Made by a program: the position numbers and the translations under genes. 64,000 nucleotides of DNA from Candidatus Zixiibacteriota bacterium (lineage in GTDB: Bacteria > Zixibacteria > MSB-5A5 > GN15 > FEB-12), in the NCBI GenBank assembly GCA_034003725.1, contig JAVEYB010000009.1:103883-167882 (forward strand), read 5' to 3'. Positions 28,702 through 36,649 of this stretch are shown here, one piece after another (the first letter of the stretch is position 1; every line of letters begins with the position of its first letter). The notes below the pieces were generated by a model. The model was not told where the DNA came from. It worked only from the letters and a program-made list of their open reading frames with translations, and made no database searches.

Positions 28702-29451
28702 ATGCGACAGCAAATTGTCGCCGGCAACTGGAAGATGAACGGTGCCATTCCGGAGACCGAGAAACTGCTCTCAGCGCTCCGCAACGGCATGTCCGCCACC
28801 GCGCGGGCCACGGTTGTCGTCTGCCCGCCGTTTACCTCGCTTCTGACCGCCGCCCGGATACTCGAGGACAGCAACATCCTGTTGGGAGCCCAGGACATGT
28901 CCGAGCACCAAGAGGGCGCGTTCACCGGCGAGATCTCTGCCGGGATGCTCTTGACAGTGGGAGCCACCTTTGTTATCTTGGGCCACTCCGAACGGCGGCA
29001 GTACCATGCCGAGTCCGATGACCTGGTCAATCGGAAGGCAACCCGCGCACTGGAGGCGGGGCTGACGCCGATTATTTGTGTCGGAGAGACCCTTGACCAG
29101 CGTGAGGCCGGACAGACCGAACAGGTCGTCGGATCGCAGGTCAGCGGGTGCCTTGCCGGTATGTCGGCCGACGATCTGAACAAGATCGTCATCGCCTACG
29201 AACCGGTCTGGGCGATCGGGACCGGCCGGACGGCGACGCCCCAGCAGGCTCAGTTGGTCCACGCCTTCATTCGCGTGTTGGTACGCGACATGGATCAGAA
29301 AGCCGGCGAGCGGGTACCCATCCTGTACGGCGGCTCGGTAAAGCCGGGCAATGCGAAAGAACTTATGGCGCAGCCGGATATCGACGGTTCGCTGGTTGGC
29401 GGCGCGTCGCTCAAGGCTGACGACTTTATCGCTATTATTAACGCCTGTTAG
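28702..29451 (+). CDS. tpiA: Triosephosphate isomerase
   Basis: It interconverts dihydroxyacetone phosphate and glyceraldehyde-3-phosphate. The catalytic residues are K11 (GNWKMNG), H95 (LGHSERRQ) and E167 (AYEPVWAIGTG), and the phosphate-gripping loop YGGSV is near residue 213. The 249-residue length is standard. The start ATG 28702 is one base after the pgk stop, so coupling is likely. Confidence 0.97.
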   Translation: MRQQIVAGNWKMNGAIPETEKLLSALRNGMSATARATVVVCPPFTSLLTAARILEDSNILLGAQDMSEHQEGAFTGEISAGMLLTVGATFVILGHSERRQYHAESDDLVNRKATRALEAGLTPIICVGETLDQREAGQTEQVVGSQVSGCLAGMSADDLNKIVIAYEPVWAIGTGRTATPQQAQLVHAFIRVLVRDMDQKAGERVPILYGGSVKPGNAKELMAQPDIDGSLVGGASLKADDFIAIINAC

Positions 29452-29466
29452 GCGGAGGAAAGAACG

Positions 29467-29901
29467 GTGTTTGTTGCCTGGGTTGTTTTTCACGTGATCG
29501 TGTGCGTCGCACTGATTCTCGTCGTGCTGATGCAGTCCTCGAAGGGTGAAGGTCTGGCCGGGACGGCGCTCGGTGGCGGCGGTTCCCTGTCAGGTGCGGT
29601 TTTTGGCGGACGTGGGGCCGCGTCGTTTCTTTCCAAGGCGACCACCGTGCTGGCGATCGTGTTCATGTTCAACTGCGGCGCACTGGCCTATATGTCGGCC
29701 AGCGACCGTCCCGCGGTCGGCGTGCAGACTGCTCCGGTCGAAGGCGGCGAGTCGGTCGTACAGCGACAGGCTCAGCAGGTCGTCGAACAGCAGCAGGCCC
29801 TGCAGCAGCAGCGAGTCGCCGACTCTATCGCCAACGCTCAACAGGCTCCCGTGCAGCTTCTCGATTCGCTGACCCCGGCACCGACCGGCGATGGCAACTA
29901 A
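29467..29901 (+). CDS. secG: Preprotein translocase subunit SecG
   Basis: This 144-residue inner-membrane component of SecYEG has two hydrophobic helices (about 2-22 and 58-75). The family signature is LMQSSKGEGLAGTALGGGGSL between them. The C-terminal 60 residues are unusually rich in glutamine (VVEQQQALQQQ), longer than in E. coli SecG (110). The start is GTG 29467 after GGAGGAAA. It ends the gap operon, in the common tpiA-secG order, and is followed by tRNA-Leu. Confidence 0.93.
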   Translation: MFVAWVVFHVIVCVALILVVLMQSSKGEGLAGTALGGGGSLSGAVFGGRGAASFLSKATTVLAIVFMFNCGALAYMSASDRPAVGVQTAPVEGGESVVQRQAQQVVEQQQALQQQRVADSIANAQQAPVQLLDSLTPAPTGDGN

Positions 29902-29914
29902 AGGCGATTATGCT

Positions 29915-29997
29915 GCGGAAGTGGTGAAACTGGTAGACACGCTATCTTGAGGGGGTAGTGGATTACATCCGTGCGGGTTCGAGTCCCGCCTTCCGCA
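29915..29997 (+). tRNA. tRNA-Leu (anticodon GAG)
   Basis: The acceptor stem pairs GCGGAAG with CTTCCGC. The anticodon stem CTATC/GGTAG encloses the loop TTGAGGG, giving anticodon GAG. The variable arm is long (GGAT-TAC-ATCC), as in class II tRNAs, and the T-arm is GCGGG-TTCGAGT-CCCGC. CCA is not encoded in the genome (the next bases are TTT). Confidence 0.97.
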
Positions 29998-30020
29998 TTT
30001 GAAATGTCGTTGTCTGAAAG

Positions 30021-30046
30021 AAAACCGGCCACGGGCCGGTTTTCTC
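30021..30046 (+). terminator. Intrinsic terminator after tRNA-Leu
   Basis: AAAACCGGCC pairs with GGCCGGTTTT around an ACG loop, and the stem's own T run serves as the tract. It ends the gap-pgk-tpiA-secG-tRNA unit and also lies just before the opposing phosphatase gene, so it may work in both directions. Confidence 0.8.
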
Positions 30047-30076
30047 ATTCCCCCCGTGTTTTTGAGAATCGTCCCC

Positions 30077-31096
30077 TCAGTCCGTAAACCGGAGCGCTAT
30101 GAAGGTCGTATCGTCCGATGGCACTCCCGTTCCTGAGAAACCGTGCAGCGCATCCTTGAGCTGCGTAATCACGCCCTGAGCCGTGCGGTGTAACGGCGAT
30201 CGCAAAACCTCTTTCAACCGATCGTCGCCGAAGAACTCGCCCCCGCGATCCTGTGATTCGACCACTCCGTCGGTGTACAACAACACCATATCACCGACCC
30301 GCAGTTTTACGACTTCCTGCTCGAATCTCGACTGCTTCACCAGTCCGACAGCCGCGCCGGTCGGATCGAGCGACTCAATCGTGGTATCGACTCGAACCAC
30401 CAGCGGCGGGTTATGTCCGGCGTTGCAGTAGGTGAGAGTGCGCGCGGCAACATCGATCTTCGCCAAAAACAGCGTGACGAAATTGGTCAGATGAACATTG
30501 TGGCAAAACAAGTGGTTCAGCCGCGATACTACCTCGGCCGGCTCGCTGCTTTCAGGCGCGATAATGCGCAGCGACGCCTGCAGGCTCGCCGCGAGCATAC
30601 TGGCCGGCATTCCCTTGCCCATCACGTCGGCAATCATCACGGCGTGCGTGCCGTCGCCGAACCTCAGAAAATCGAAATAATCGCCTCCCACAATCCGGGC
30701 CGGCTGGCTGTAGGCCGCGATATCGACACTCGGAATCGACGGCAAAACCTGAGGCAGCAGCGCCTGCTGGACCTTCTGCGACAGCGCCAGATCGTTTTCC
30801 AGGACCCTCCGCTCCTCGGCCGAGAGGTGATCGAGACAAATGCACGCCGTGTAATCCATCTCGAGCCGGGCCGCCTCGACGTAGTCATGGCATACCTCGC
30901 ACACGCCCAGCGTCTTCTCCTCGGCTTTCTGCACGGCCGTTCTCAGCAGCGACAGCTCTTCCGCAGCCGCCTGCTCATCGGCCGGCCCCAGCCGAAGCTG
31001 CACCACCGAACGCGGCGAACCATAAAGAAAATCCGTAAGTACATGAAGCCGCGCGGCAAGCCGCTCGCGAAGCCTTTCAATCGTTCGTGCATCCAT
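30077..31096 (-). CDS. DksA-like zinc finger fused to SpoIIE/RsbU-type PP2C phosphatase
   Basis: The 339 residues divide into an N-terminal helical region and a zinc finger at about residues 60-95. The finger has cysteines C66 and C69, then 17 residues, then C87-x2-H90. That is the DksA/TraR spacing CxxC-x17-CxxC, with the last cysteine replaced by histidine. From residue 105 a PP2C serine phosphatase of the SpoIIE/RsbU type follows (GGDYFDF, DVMGKGMPASM, NAGHNPP, TDGVVESQD, PSDDTTF). Such enzymes usually dephosphorylate anti-anti-sigma factors. No partner-switch genes are adjacent. SD GGGAGA precedes the start at 31096. The metal-dependent aspartates are intact, so it should be active. Confidence 0.85.
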   Translation of the reverse strand: MDARTIERLRERLAARLHVLTDFLYGSPRSVVQLRLGPADEQAAAEELSLLRTAVQKAEEKTLGVCEVCHDYVEAARLEMDYTACICLDHLSAEERRVLENDLALSQKVQQALLPQVLPSIPSVDIAAYSQPARIVGGDYFDFLRFGDGTHAVMIADVMGKGMPASMLAASLQASLRIIAPESSEPAEVVSRLNHLFCHNVHLTNFVTLFLAKIDVAARTLTYCNAGHNPPLVVRVDTTIESLDPTGAAVGLVKQSRFEQEVVKLRVGDMVLLYTDGVVESQDRGGEFFGDDRLKEVLRSPLHRTAQGVITQLKDALHGFSGTGVPSDDTTFIALRFTD

Positions 31097-31273
31097 GGCA
31101 ATTCTCCCGTTTGTCTCTCTAGTACGAAACCCACGAAATCCCGGTTACGTCTACTTCTACGAATGTGATATTTGCCGATGGCGTCAGTCTGTACACGCTC
31201 AACCGGAGGCACAACCCGAACAACGAAACTGCGGTTTGCCGGCGCGCCGAAAACAGGCAAAAGGCCGGGGGTG

Positions 31274-31513
31274 CTATCGGCCCACCCCGGTGACCCAGTC
31301 CACCGTCATAATCTCAATCTGATCCCCGTCCGGGTCGAAGGCATATACGGAACGGTGGCCGTTCGGCCACGTATGATCGCTCGGCGTACACCCACGTGCG
31401 ATCAGCCTTGTCCGGTACGTGTCGTACTGCTCGGGTTCGATCTGAAAGGCGAAGTGCAGGTGTACGCCCCCGCGCACCACGCCGCCCGGCGACACCGATA
31501 ACTGTTGTGTCAC
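31274..31513 (-). pseudogene. Truncated VOC (glyoxalase-like) gene remnant
   Basis: The open frame gives only the second half of a VOC domain. GGVHLHFAFQ and the end PDGDQIEIMTVDWVTGV correspond closely to the C-terminal 70 residues of the intact VOC gene at 33256-33639 (AAHLHFAFK and PDGHHVEFMTVDWIRGV). The N-terminal half is absent, and nothing recognisable continues upstream. It looks like a deletion remnant of a duplicated gene. The region from here to about 31096 has no clear gene. Confidence 0.65.
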
Positions 31514-31582
31514 ATGCTAGAGCGTCGAAGACGATCTGGGATGTGACACGGAAAACCCCTCCCGTTGCACATCGTTATCCAC

Positions 31583-31611
31583 TTGCGCCGCTTCGCCATC
31601 CGCTCTACATT
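31583..31611 (+). promoter_or_regulatory. Promoter, TTGCGC-17-TACATTG
   Basis: TTGCGC (31583-31588) and TACATT (31606-31611), then GC, have a 17-base spacer and lie 27 bp before ATG 31639. The -10 and the following G fit the recurrent pattern in the window. Confidence 0.5.
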
Positions 31612-31638
31612 GCAGACCCGTCCAGTCGGGGCAGTATC

Positions 31639-33159
31639 ATGAAGCGGTTCATTCGATCACATCCACTGGGCTTCATCCTGCTGGTGGCAATCGCCCTGCG
31701 CCTCCCGGCGGTTATCTTCTCCAAGGGCTACATGGCTTCCGACGACCAGTTCGAGACCGTCGAAATCGCCCATCGCTGGACCTACGGTCAGGTCTTTTAC
31801 GACGACGGCATCCGCATGTGGCCGCAGCGTCCCGCCAACGAGCACGCCCGCTTCGTCCTCTACAATATATCGCTCTATTCGGTGATGAAACTCAACGAAG
31901 CGGTCGGGATCAACACGCTCGATGGCATGATGTACAGTATCCGTGCCATCCACGCCGGCATCTCGTTGCTGGCCGTCTGGGCGGCCCTCCAGATTGTCCT
32001 CCTGAGTACCAAGTCACGGCGCTGGGCGGTATTCGGCGGGCTGGCAGTCGCCGGGTACTTTCTGATGCCGTTCCTGTCGGTCCGCAATCTCATCGAGATG
32101 GTGGGAGGCAATCTCTGGATTGTCGCAGTCTGGCTCCTCTACCGCTATGGCGACGACCGCTCCGATCGATCCCTGATCGGGGCCGGAGTCATGACCGGTC
32201 TGGCCTGGATGATTCGCTTCGAAATCGCCTTTGCCGCGCTTGCCATTCCGTTCATCCTCTGGCGCTTGCACCGCTCGCCGCGACCGGCGCTCGTCTACAC
32301 GGCGGCGGTGTTCGCCATGCTCCTGCTGTCAGGCGTGGCCGACGCCATCGTCGTCGATGGCTTTGCCGCCTCAACCGTCAGCCATATTCGACAGGTACTC
32401 ACCGAGCCCCCGCCATACCAGACCGTCTGGTACTTCTACATCATGGTCCTGCTCGGAGCCTTCATCCCACCGTTCTCGCTGCTGCTGTTTGGGCTGGTTG
32501 GTAACAGGAAGTTCCTGCGAGAGCATGCGTTGCTCTGGATACCGACACTGGTCTTCATTGTCGCCCATACCCTCTCAATCAGCCGTCAGGAGCGCTACCT
32601 GATTCCGATCCTGCCGATCCTGCTGGTCATTTTCGTGCTGGCTATCCGGTACCACCAGCAGGCGAACGGCTGGTTATTTCGACACCGGCGAATGGGCATC
32701 GCGCTGCTGGCAGGGTTCCTGACAATCAACACCGTCCTGCTGGGAGCCTTCACGATCAATTACGGCCATCGTGGACTGGTCGAACCGCTGGTACGCATGC
32801 AGAACATCGAACCGTTCCCCGCCATGGTGCTCGTCTCACCGGGCCGCGGCCGACTGATGCCGTTCGCCTATGGGGGCGGAATCGAACGGCTGTATCGGAC
32901 GGAAGTCGTAAACTGGCATGATCTGGATGAGTTTTCCCGGCTCCCCGAAGCACACGACAGCAGCTATTTCGTCGTGATACATCCGCACTCGGACGACGAG
33001 CGTGAACAATGGCTGGATTCACTGAAAGCGAGACTGGGATCACTGACATTAGTGACCCATGTCGGCCCCTCTACCATTGACGCGATCCTTCATTTCCTCA
33101 ATCCGAAACACAATCGCACGCACGAAGCCTGGGTTTATCGACACGAGCCGCAATTGTAG
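31639..33159 (+). CDS. Multi-pass membrane glycosyltransferase, Alg9 / GT22-like
   Basis: The 506-residue protein carries about ten transmembrane helices. The first periplasmic loop has acidic residues (ASDDQFETVEIAHRW). A conserved block near residue 320 reads SRQERYLIPILPILL, resembling the HKEeRF-P-P motif of the GT22 mannosyltransferases that use dolichyl-phosphate mannose. A GT-C role in glycan assembly is therefore likely; the acceptor is unknown. ATG 31639 is used because longer frames (back to 31396) run into the VOC remnant. It is separate from the main glycan cluster. Confidence 0.75.
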   Translation: MKRFIRSHPLGFILLVAIALRLPAVIFSKGYMASDDQFETVEIAHRWTYGQVFYDDGIRMWPQRPANEHARFVLYNISLYSVMKLNEAVGINTLDGMMYSIRAIHAGISLLAVWAALQIVLLSTKSRRWAVFGGLAVAGYFLMPFLSVRNLIEMVGGNLWIVAVWLLYRYGDDRSDRSLIGAGVMTGLAWMIRFEIAFAALAIPFILWRLHRSPRPALVYTAAVFAMLLLSGVADAIVVDGFAASTVSHIRQVLTEPPPYQTVWYFYIMVLLGAFIPPFSLLLFGLVGNRKFLREHALLWIPTLVFIVAHTLSISRQERYLIPILPILLVIFVLAIRYHQQANGWLFRHRRMGIALLAGFLTINTVLLGAFTINYGHRGLVEPLVRMQNIEPFPAMVLVSPGRGRLMPFAYGGGIERLYRTEVVNWHDLDEFSRLPEAHDSSYFVVIHPHSDDEREQWLDSLKARLGSLTLVTHVGPSTIDAILHFLNPKHNRTHEAWVYRHEPQL

Positions 33160-33255
33160 AAGAGAGGACGGCACAGTGTAGGGGGAGAGGATTGTCCTAT
33201 CCGCGGCAGAACGAAGTCAGGCTGAGCCCGCCGCGGTGGGTCGAAGCCCGACCTA

Positions 33256-33639
33256 TCAGTCCCGTACGCCCCGAATCCAGTCCACCGTCATGAACTCCAC
33301 GTGGTGACCGTCCGGGTCAAACGAGTAAATCGACCGCTCGCCGTTGGGCCAGACATGATCGATCGGTTCACAGCCCAGAGCGACCAGCCGTTGCCGGAAT
33401 ACATTGTACTTGCCGGCTTCAATCTTGAAGGCGAAATGCAGGTGGGCGGCCCCGCGACCGTCGTACAGCCCGCGCTTGCCGAGCTTCCACAGCCCGAGGG
33501 CCGATCCGTCCTCGAATACGATGGCCGCCGCGGAACCGTCAGCCCAGGTGGTCACTTGGTGGTGCGGCAGCAAGGCTCGATAAAACGCCAGCGACCGCTC
33601 CAGATCGGAGACCTCGATATGTAATTCAAGTAGACGCAT
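33256..33639 (-). CDS. VOC-family metalloenzyme (glyoxalase/bleomycin-resistance-like)
   Basis: This 127-residue protein has paired beta-alpha-beta-beta-beta units. The N-terminal unit is MRLLELHIEVSDLERSL and the second holds HLHFAFK and ends PDGHHVEFMTVDW, with His and Glu at the usual metal positions. The family includes glyoxalase I, dioxygenases and drug-binding proteins; the reaction here is unknown. ATG 33639 directly follows the T-tract of the terminator at 33640-33667. The frame continues upstream to a GTG at 33681, through that terminator, so the start is uncertain. No Shine-Dalgarno sequence is visible. Confidence 0.8.
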   Translation of the reverse strand: MRLLELHIEVSDLERSLAFYRALLPHHQVTTWADGSAAAIVFEDGSALGLWKLGKRGLYDGRGAAHLHFAFKIEAGKYNVFRQRLVALGCEPIDHVWPNGERSIYSFDPDGHHVEFMTVDWIRGVRD

Positions 33640-33667
33640 AAAAAAACCGGGCGTCATGACGCCCGGT
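33640..33667 (-). terminator. Perfect 22-bp palindrome terminator for the receiver gene
   Basis: A perfect 22-bp palindrome at 33646-33667 (ACCGGGCGTCA and its complement) is followed, on the minus strand, by six T. It ends the receiver gene at 33691 and touches the ATG of the next minus-strand gene at 33639. Confidence 0.85.
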
Positions 33668-33690
33668 CTATCCGCCGCCACGAAGACGGG

Positions 33691-34059
33691 CTAATTATTG
33701 ATATACTTGCCGAGAATGGCCCCCATCCGCTGGGTCATCTTGGAGTTCGGCAAAACCTCGGTGGCCCCCGCAATTTGTGCGGCTTTCATCTGGTCCGCCA
33801 GCACATGCGGCGAATAGCAGACGATCGGAATCTTCGCCGTCGCCCCGTACGACCGCAGCTTGTTGATCAGCGAGGGAGCCTCGATGCCGTTGAGATTCAG
33901 ATCGATGATGATCAGATCCGGACGAAGTTCCTGGGCCTTGGTGAATATCTCATCCGAGCGGATGGCTTTGATGCCCTCAACTTCCATGCTATCCAGCACC
34001 GTCATAATCTTCGAGGTGAATATCATGTTGTTGACGGCAACAATGACCTTCTTGTTCAT
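33691..34059 (-). CDS. Stand-alone pseudo-receiver (response-regulator-like) domain
   Basis: This 122-residue single domain has receiver-type alternation of strands and helices and a phosphoacceptor-like aspartate in LIIIDLNLNG, with a lysine in LPNSK near the end. The acidic pair that normally binds magnesium after strand 1 is replaced by VAVNNM (Asn-Asn). Phosphorylation is therefore doubtful. The start is ATG 34059 with GAGGGGTGAC upstream; a longer frame to 34095 also exists. It has its own promoter (34116-34144) and terminator (33640-33667) and no kinase beside it. The output is unknown. Confidence 0.8.
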   Translation of the reverse strand: MNKKVIVAVNNMIFTSKIMTVLDSMEVEGIKAIRSDEIFTKAQELRPDLIIIDLNLNGIEAPSLINKLRSYGATAKIPIVCYSPHVLADQMKAAQIAGATEVLPNSKMTQRMGAILGKYINN

Positions 34060-34115
34060 ACAGTAGTCACCCCTCAAATAAGAATTCCTTTTCACTCTTT
34101 TTGCGGTGGTCCGCC

Positions 34116-34144
34116 AATATACACAATTTCCTCTCCCAGCGGAA
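34116..34144 (-). promoter_or_regulatory. Promoter of the receiver gene, TTCCGC-17-TATATTGGCGG
   Basis: Minus-strand TATATT (34121-34116) is followed by GGCGGACC and preceded, after 17 bases, by TTCCGC (34144-34139). The 14-mer beginning at the -10, TATATTGGCGGACC, recurs exactly at the dnaX promoter. Confidence 0.6.
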
Positions 34145-34164
34145 GCGAAACCTTCAGAAATCGT

Positions 34165-34216
34165 TTGACAAACCGGTTTGTGATGTGCAATACATTCTGG
34201 CTTAATTAGTTAAGCC
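34165..34216 (+). promoter_or_regulatory. Possible promoter/operator with two palindromes upstream of pyk
   Basis: TTGACA (34165-34170) overlaps a 14-bp perfect palindrome, ACAAACCGGTTTGT (34168-34181). A second inverted repeat, GGCTTAA-TTAG-TTAAGCC, spans 34199-34216. A -10 (CAATAC or TACATT near 34189) is imperfectly spaced. This may be a regulator-binding site for pyk, which lies 90 bp on. It could also be unrelated; the assignment is weak. Confidence 0.35.
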
Positions 34217-34305
34217 TGCCTTTCCTGTTAGCACCGCTCTTGCCTTCAATCCCCGGAACAGGCCTTTTTTGTTGATTTCACGCCCCCCGCCGGCTTCTTC
34301 CCGGT

Positions 34306-35715
34306 ATGAAACGCACCAAGATACTCATCACCTACGGCCCCGCAACCGCCTCGCTTTCCAAAATCGCCCGCCTCGTCCAGGCCGGCGCCAACGCCTTTCG
34401 CATCAACTGCTCCCATGGCAGCTCCCAGGACTTTCTCGCCGCCGCCCGAATCATAACCGAAGGCGCCGCCCGGTCCCGTTACCCGGTCGGTCTTCTCTTT
34501 GATATCGCCGGCCCAAAACTGCGGCTGGATCGTTTCGACGGCAAGATCACCGTAACCAAAGGGATGCGTATCACCCTCTCTCACACCCGGTCCGATCCCT
34601 CCAAAGGTATCGTCGCCATGAGCCAACCCGGAGTCCTGTCGTCGGTACGCAAGGGGGAGAGGGTCCTGATCGACGACGGGAACCTTCTGTTCGATGTTGT
34701 GGCGGTCGATCGCCACGGCGTCACGCTTCGGGCGCTCAACCCCGGCACCATCCTGCCGGGCAAGGGCGTTAACCTCCCATCGACCGCCATCGATGTCCCG
34801 ACGTTGTCCGACAAAGACCGGGAAGACATCAAAACCGCCGTGCGCCTCGACGCCGACTACATCGCCTTGTCATTCGTCCGATCTGCCGACGACGTCCGCG
34901 AGGCGCGCGCAATCATCAGGAAACTCGGCGGCCGTCAGAAGATCTTCGCCAAACTCGAAAAACGCGAGGCGATTGACAATCTCGACGCCATCATGGAGGC
35001 CTCGGATGGTGTCATGATCGCTCGCGGCGACCTGGGCGTCGAGATGCCTCCGGAGGCCGTGCCCAGACTCCAAAAAAAGATTATCGCGTTGTCGATCGTC
35101 TACCATAAACCGGTGATCGTCGCAACCCAGATGCTCGAATCGATGCGGTTCTCGCCCCGACCCACCCGCGCGGAAGTCAACGATGTCGCCACGGCCGTAT
35201 TCGACCGGGCCGATGCCGTTATGCTGTCCGCCGAAACCGCTACCGGCAGATATCCGGTCGAGGCCGTCCGAACCATGTCCGATATCATCACCGCCGCGGA
35301 ATTCGATATGTCGTCCGGATCGCCCTTCACCGCCCGGCTCGATCTCGATGCGCCGATTCCCCAGGCCGTAGCCACGGCGGTGCTCCACGCCAACGAAAGA
35401 TTGGAAGCCAGCGCAATCTTCGCCTTTACGTCCACCGGATTCACGGCGCAATTGATCGCCAACCTCATGCCTCCTCAGCCGATCATTGCCGTCACCGACG
35501 ACCGAAAAGTGATGCGAAGCCTCTCGTTGTACCGAGGCGTGTACGCCGTCAAAGGCGAGCACCCCGGATCCTTCAACGATCTCACCGATACCGTCAATCG
35601 AATTTGCCGGGAACACCGGCTCGCGCGCCGAGGCGCCGCCGTTTTCGTGACCGGTGGCGCGCCGTTCGGATCACGCGTTCAAACCAACCTTTTGTTCATT
35701 CACGAGGTGAAATAG
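34306..35715 (+). CDS. pyk: Pyruvate kinase
   Basis: It makes pyruvate and ATP from phosphoenolpyruvate and ADP. Recognisable blocks are KILITYGPAT, FRINCSHGSS, FAKLEKREAIDN (catalytic lysine), MIARGDLGVEMP and the cation-binding SAETATGRYPVEAV. The 469 residues include a C-terminal allosteric-type domain. No ribosome site is apparent just before ATG 34306, so the message may be leaderless or weakly initiated. The next gene starts two bases after its stop. The identification is secure. Confidence 0.95.
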   Translation: MKRTKILITYGPATASLSKIARLVQAGANAFRINCSHGSSQDFLAAARIITEGAARSRYPVGLLFDIAGPKLRLDRFDGKITVTKGMRITLSHTRSDPSKGIVAMSQPGVLSSVRKGERVLIDDGNLLFDVVAVDRHGVTLRALNPGTILPGKGVNLPSTAIDVPTLSDKDREDIKTAVRLDADYIALSFVRSADDVREARAIIRKLGGRQKIFAKLEKREAIDNLDAIMEASDGVMIARGDLGVEMPPEAVPRLQKKIIALSIVYHKPVIVATQMLESMRFSPRPTRAEVNDVATAVFDRADAVMLSAETATGRYPVEAVRTMSDIITAAEFDMSSGSPFTARLDLDAPIPQAVATAVLHANERLEASAIFAFTSTGFTAQLIANLMPPQPIIAVTDDRKVMRSLSLYRGVYAVKGEHPGSFNDLTDTVNRICREHRLARRGAAVFVTGGAPFGSRVQTNLLFIHEVK

Positions 35716-35717
35716 CC

Positions 35718-36647
35718 ATGACGTCCCGTCACGTCTACCCGCCGGCCCGCGTTATTCTGCCGCTGCTGTGTCTTTTCATGCTCGCTGGCATGCTGAGTAC
35801 CCCGACTTTCGCCCAGCAGCAGACGCAACCGGCCAAACGCGGCGAGAAAAAACAAATCTGCATCACGTTCGACGAACTCCCCGCCGCGAGAACATTCGAA
35901 GAGGCGGACCGAAATGCCCTGTCGTACCTGGTACTCGAAACCCTCGACCGCCATGACGTCAGAGCAGCCGGCTTTGTGGTGGGGGAGACGATCGGCGACG
36001 ATTTCGATCTGCTCGGCGAATGGCTCAACCGCGGACACATTCTCGGAAGCATGACCTACTCGCACCAGGATCTCCACGAACTCGGCATCGAAAACTTCAT
36101 CAACGACGTCGGCCTCGGTCACGACGCGCTCGAGGAAATGCTCCGCGGATTCGGTCAGAAAAAACGGTACTTCCGTTACCCGTTCCTGCACTACGGCACC
36201 GACTCCGAAACCAAAAAACAGGTTTCGTTGTACCTCGAACATCTCAGCTGCGTGATTGCCCACGCCACCGTGGTGCCCGAAGACTTCCTGTATAACCTGA
36301 CGCTGGAGAAACTGGGTAAGGTCCCGGATTCGGCCGAGTACGACGCCCTGCTCAACGAATATGTCAATCACGTGCTCGACGAAATCGAGCGCTGCCAGCT
36401 GGTCGCTATCGATCTGGTCAACCGGCCGGTACCCCAGATCCTCCTGCTTCGCCTCAATCGCCTTAACGCGATCTATCTCGACGAAATGCTGACGGCGATC
36501 GAGGACCTCGGCTACTCGTTTGTCACGCTCGACCAGGCCCTCCGTGACGAGGTGTACGACATGCCCGAGGCGTATTTCGGCGGCCGCGGCGTCGGCTATC
36601 TGGACATGCTGTACATGTCCGACCCCGATCTCATCCCGGCCGAATGA
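35718..36647 (+). CDS. Secreted polysaccharide deacetylase (NodB) family protein
   Basis: ATG 35718 opens a 309-residue protein with a signal peptide (cleavage near TFAQQ). The NodB core is present: ITFDELP in place of the usual TFDDGP, and TYSHQDLHEL carrying the metal-binding histidine. FRYPFLHYG, with the conserved RxP-type segment, follows. The Asp-Glu pair is a substitution in the first motif, though related deacetylases with DDLP exist. It probably acts on peptidoglycan or another surface polysaccharide in the periplasm. It directly follows pyk and converges with the C1 peptidase gene. Confidence 0.82.
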   Translation: MTSRHVYPPARVILPLLCLFMLAGMLSTPTFAQQQTQPAKRGEKKQICITFDELPAARTFEEADRNALSYLVLETLDRHDVRAAGFVVGETIGDDFDLLGEWLNRGHILGSMTYSHQDLHELGIENFINDVGLGHDALEEMLRGFGQKKRYFRYPFLHYGTDSETKKQVSLYLEHLSCVIAHATVVPEDFLYNLTLEKLGKVPDSAEYDALLNEYVNHVLDEIERCQLVAIDLVNRPVPQILLLRLNRLNAIYLDEMLTAIEDLGYSFVTLDQALRDEVYDMPEAYFGGRGVGYLDMLYMSDPDLIPAE

Positions 36648-36649
36648 TG

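Noticed and set aside
31396..31638. N-terminal extension of the GT22-like gene
   Set aside because: It overlaps the VOC remnant, lies upstream of the promoter at 31583-31611, and has no hydrophobic or family character.
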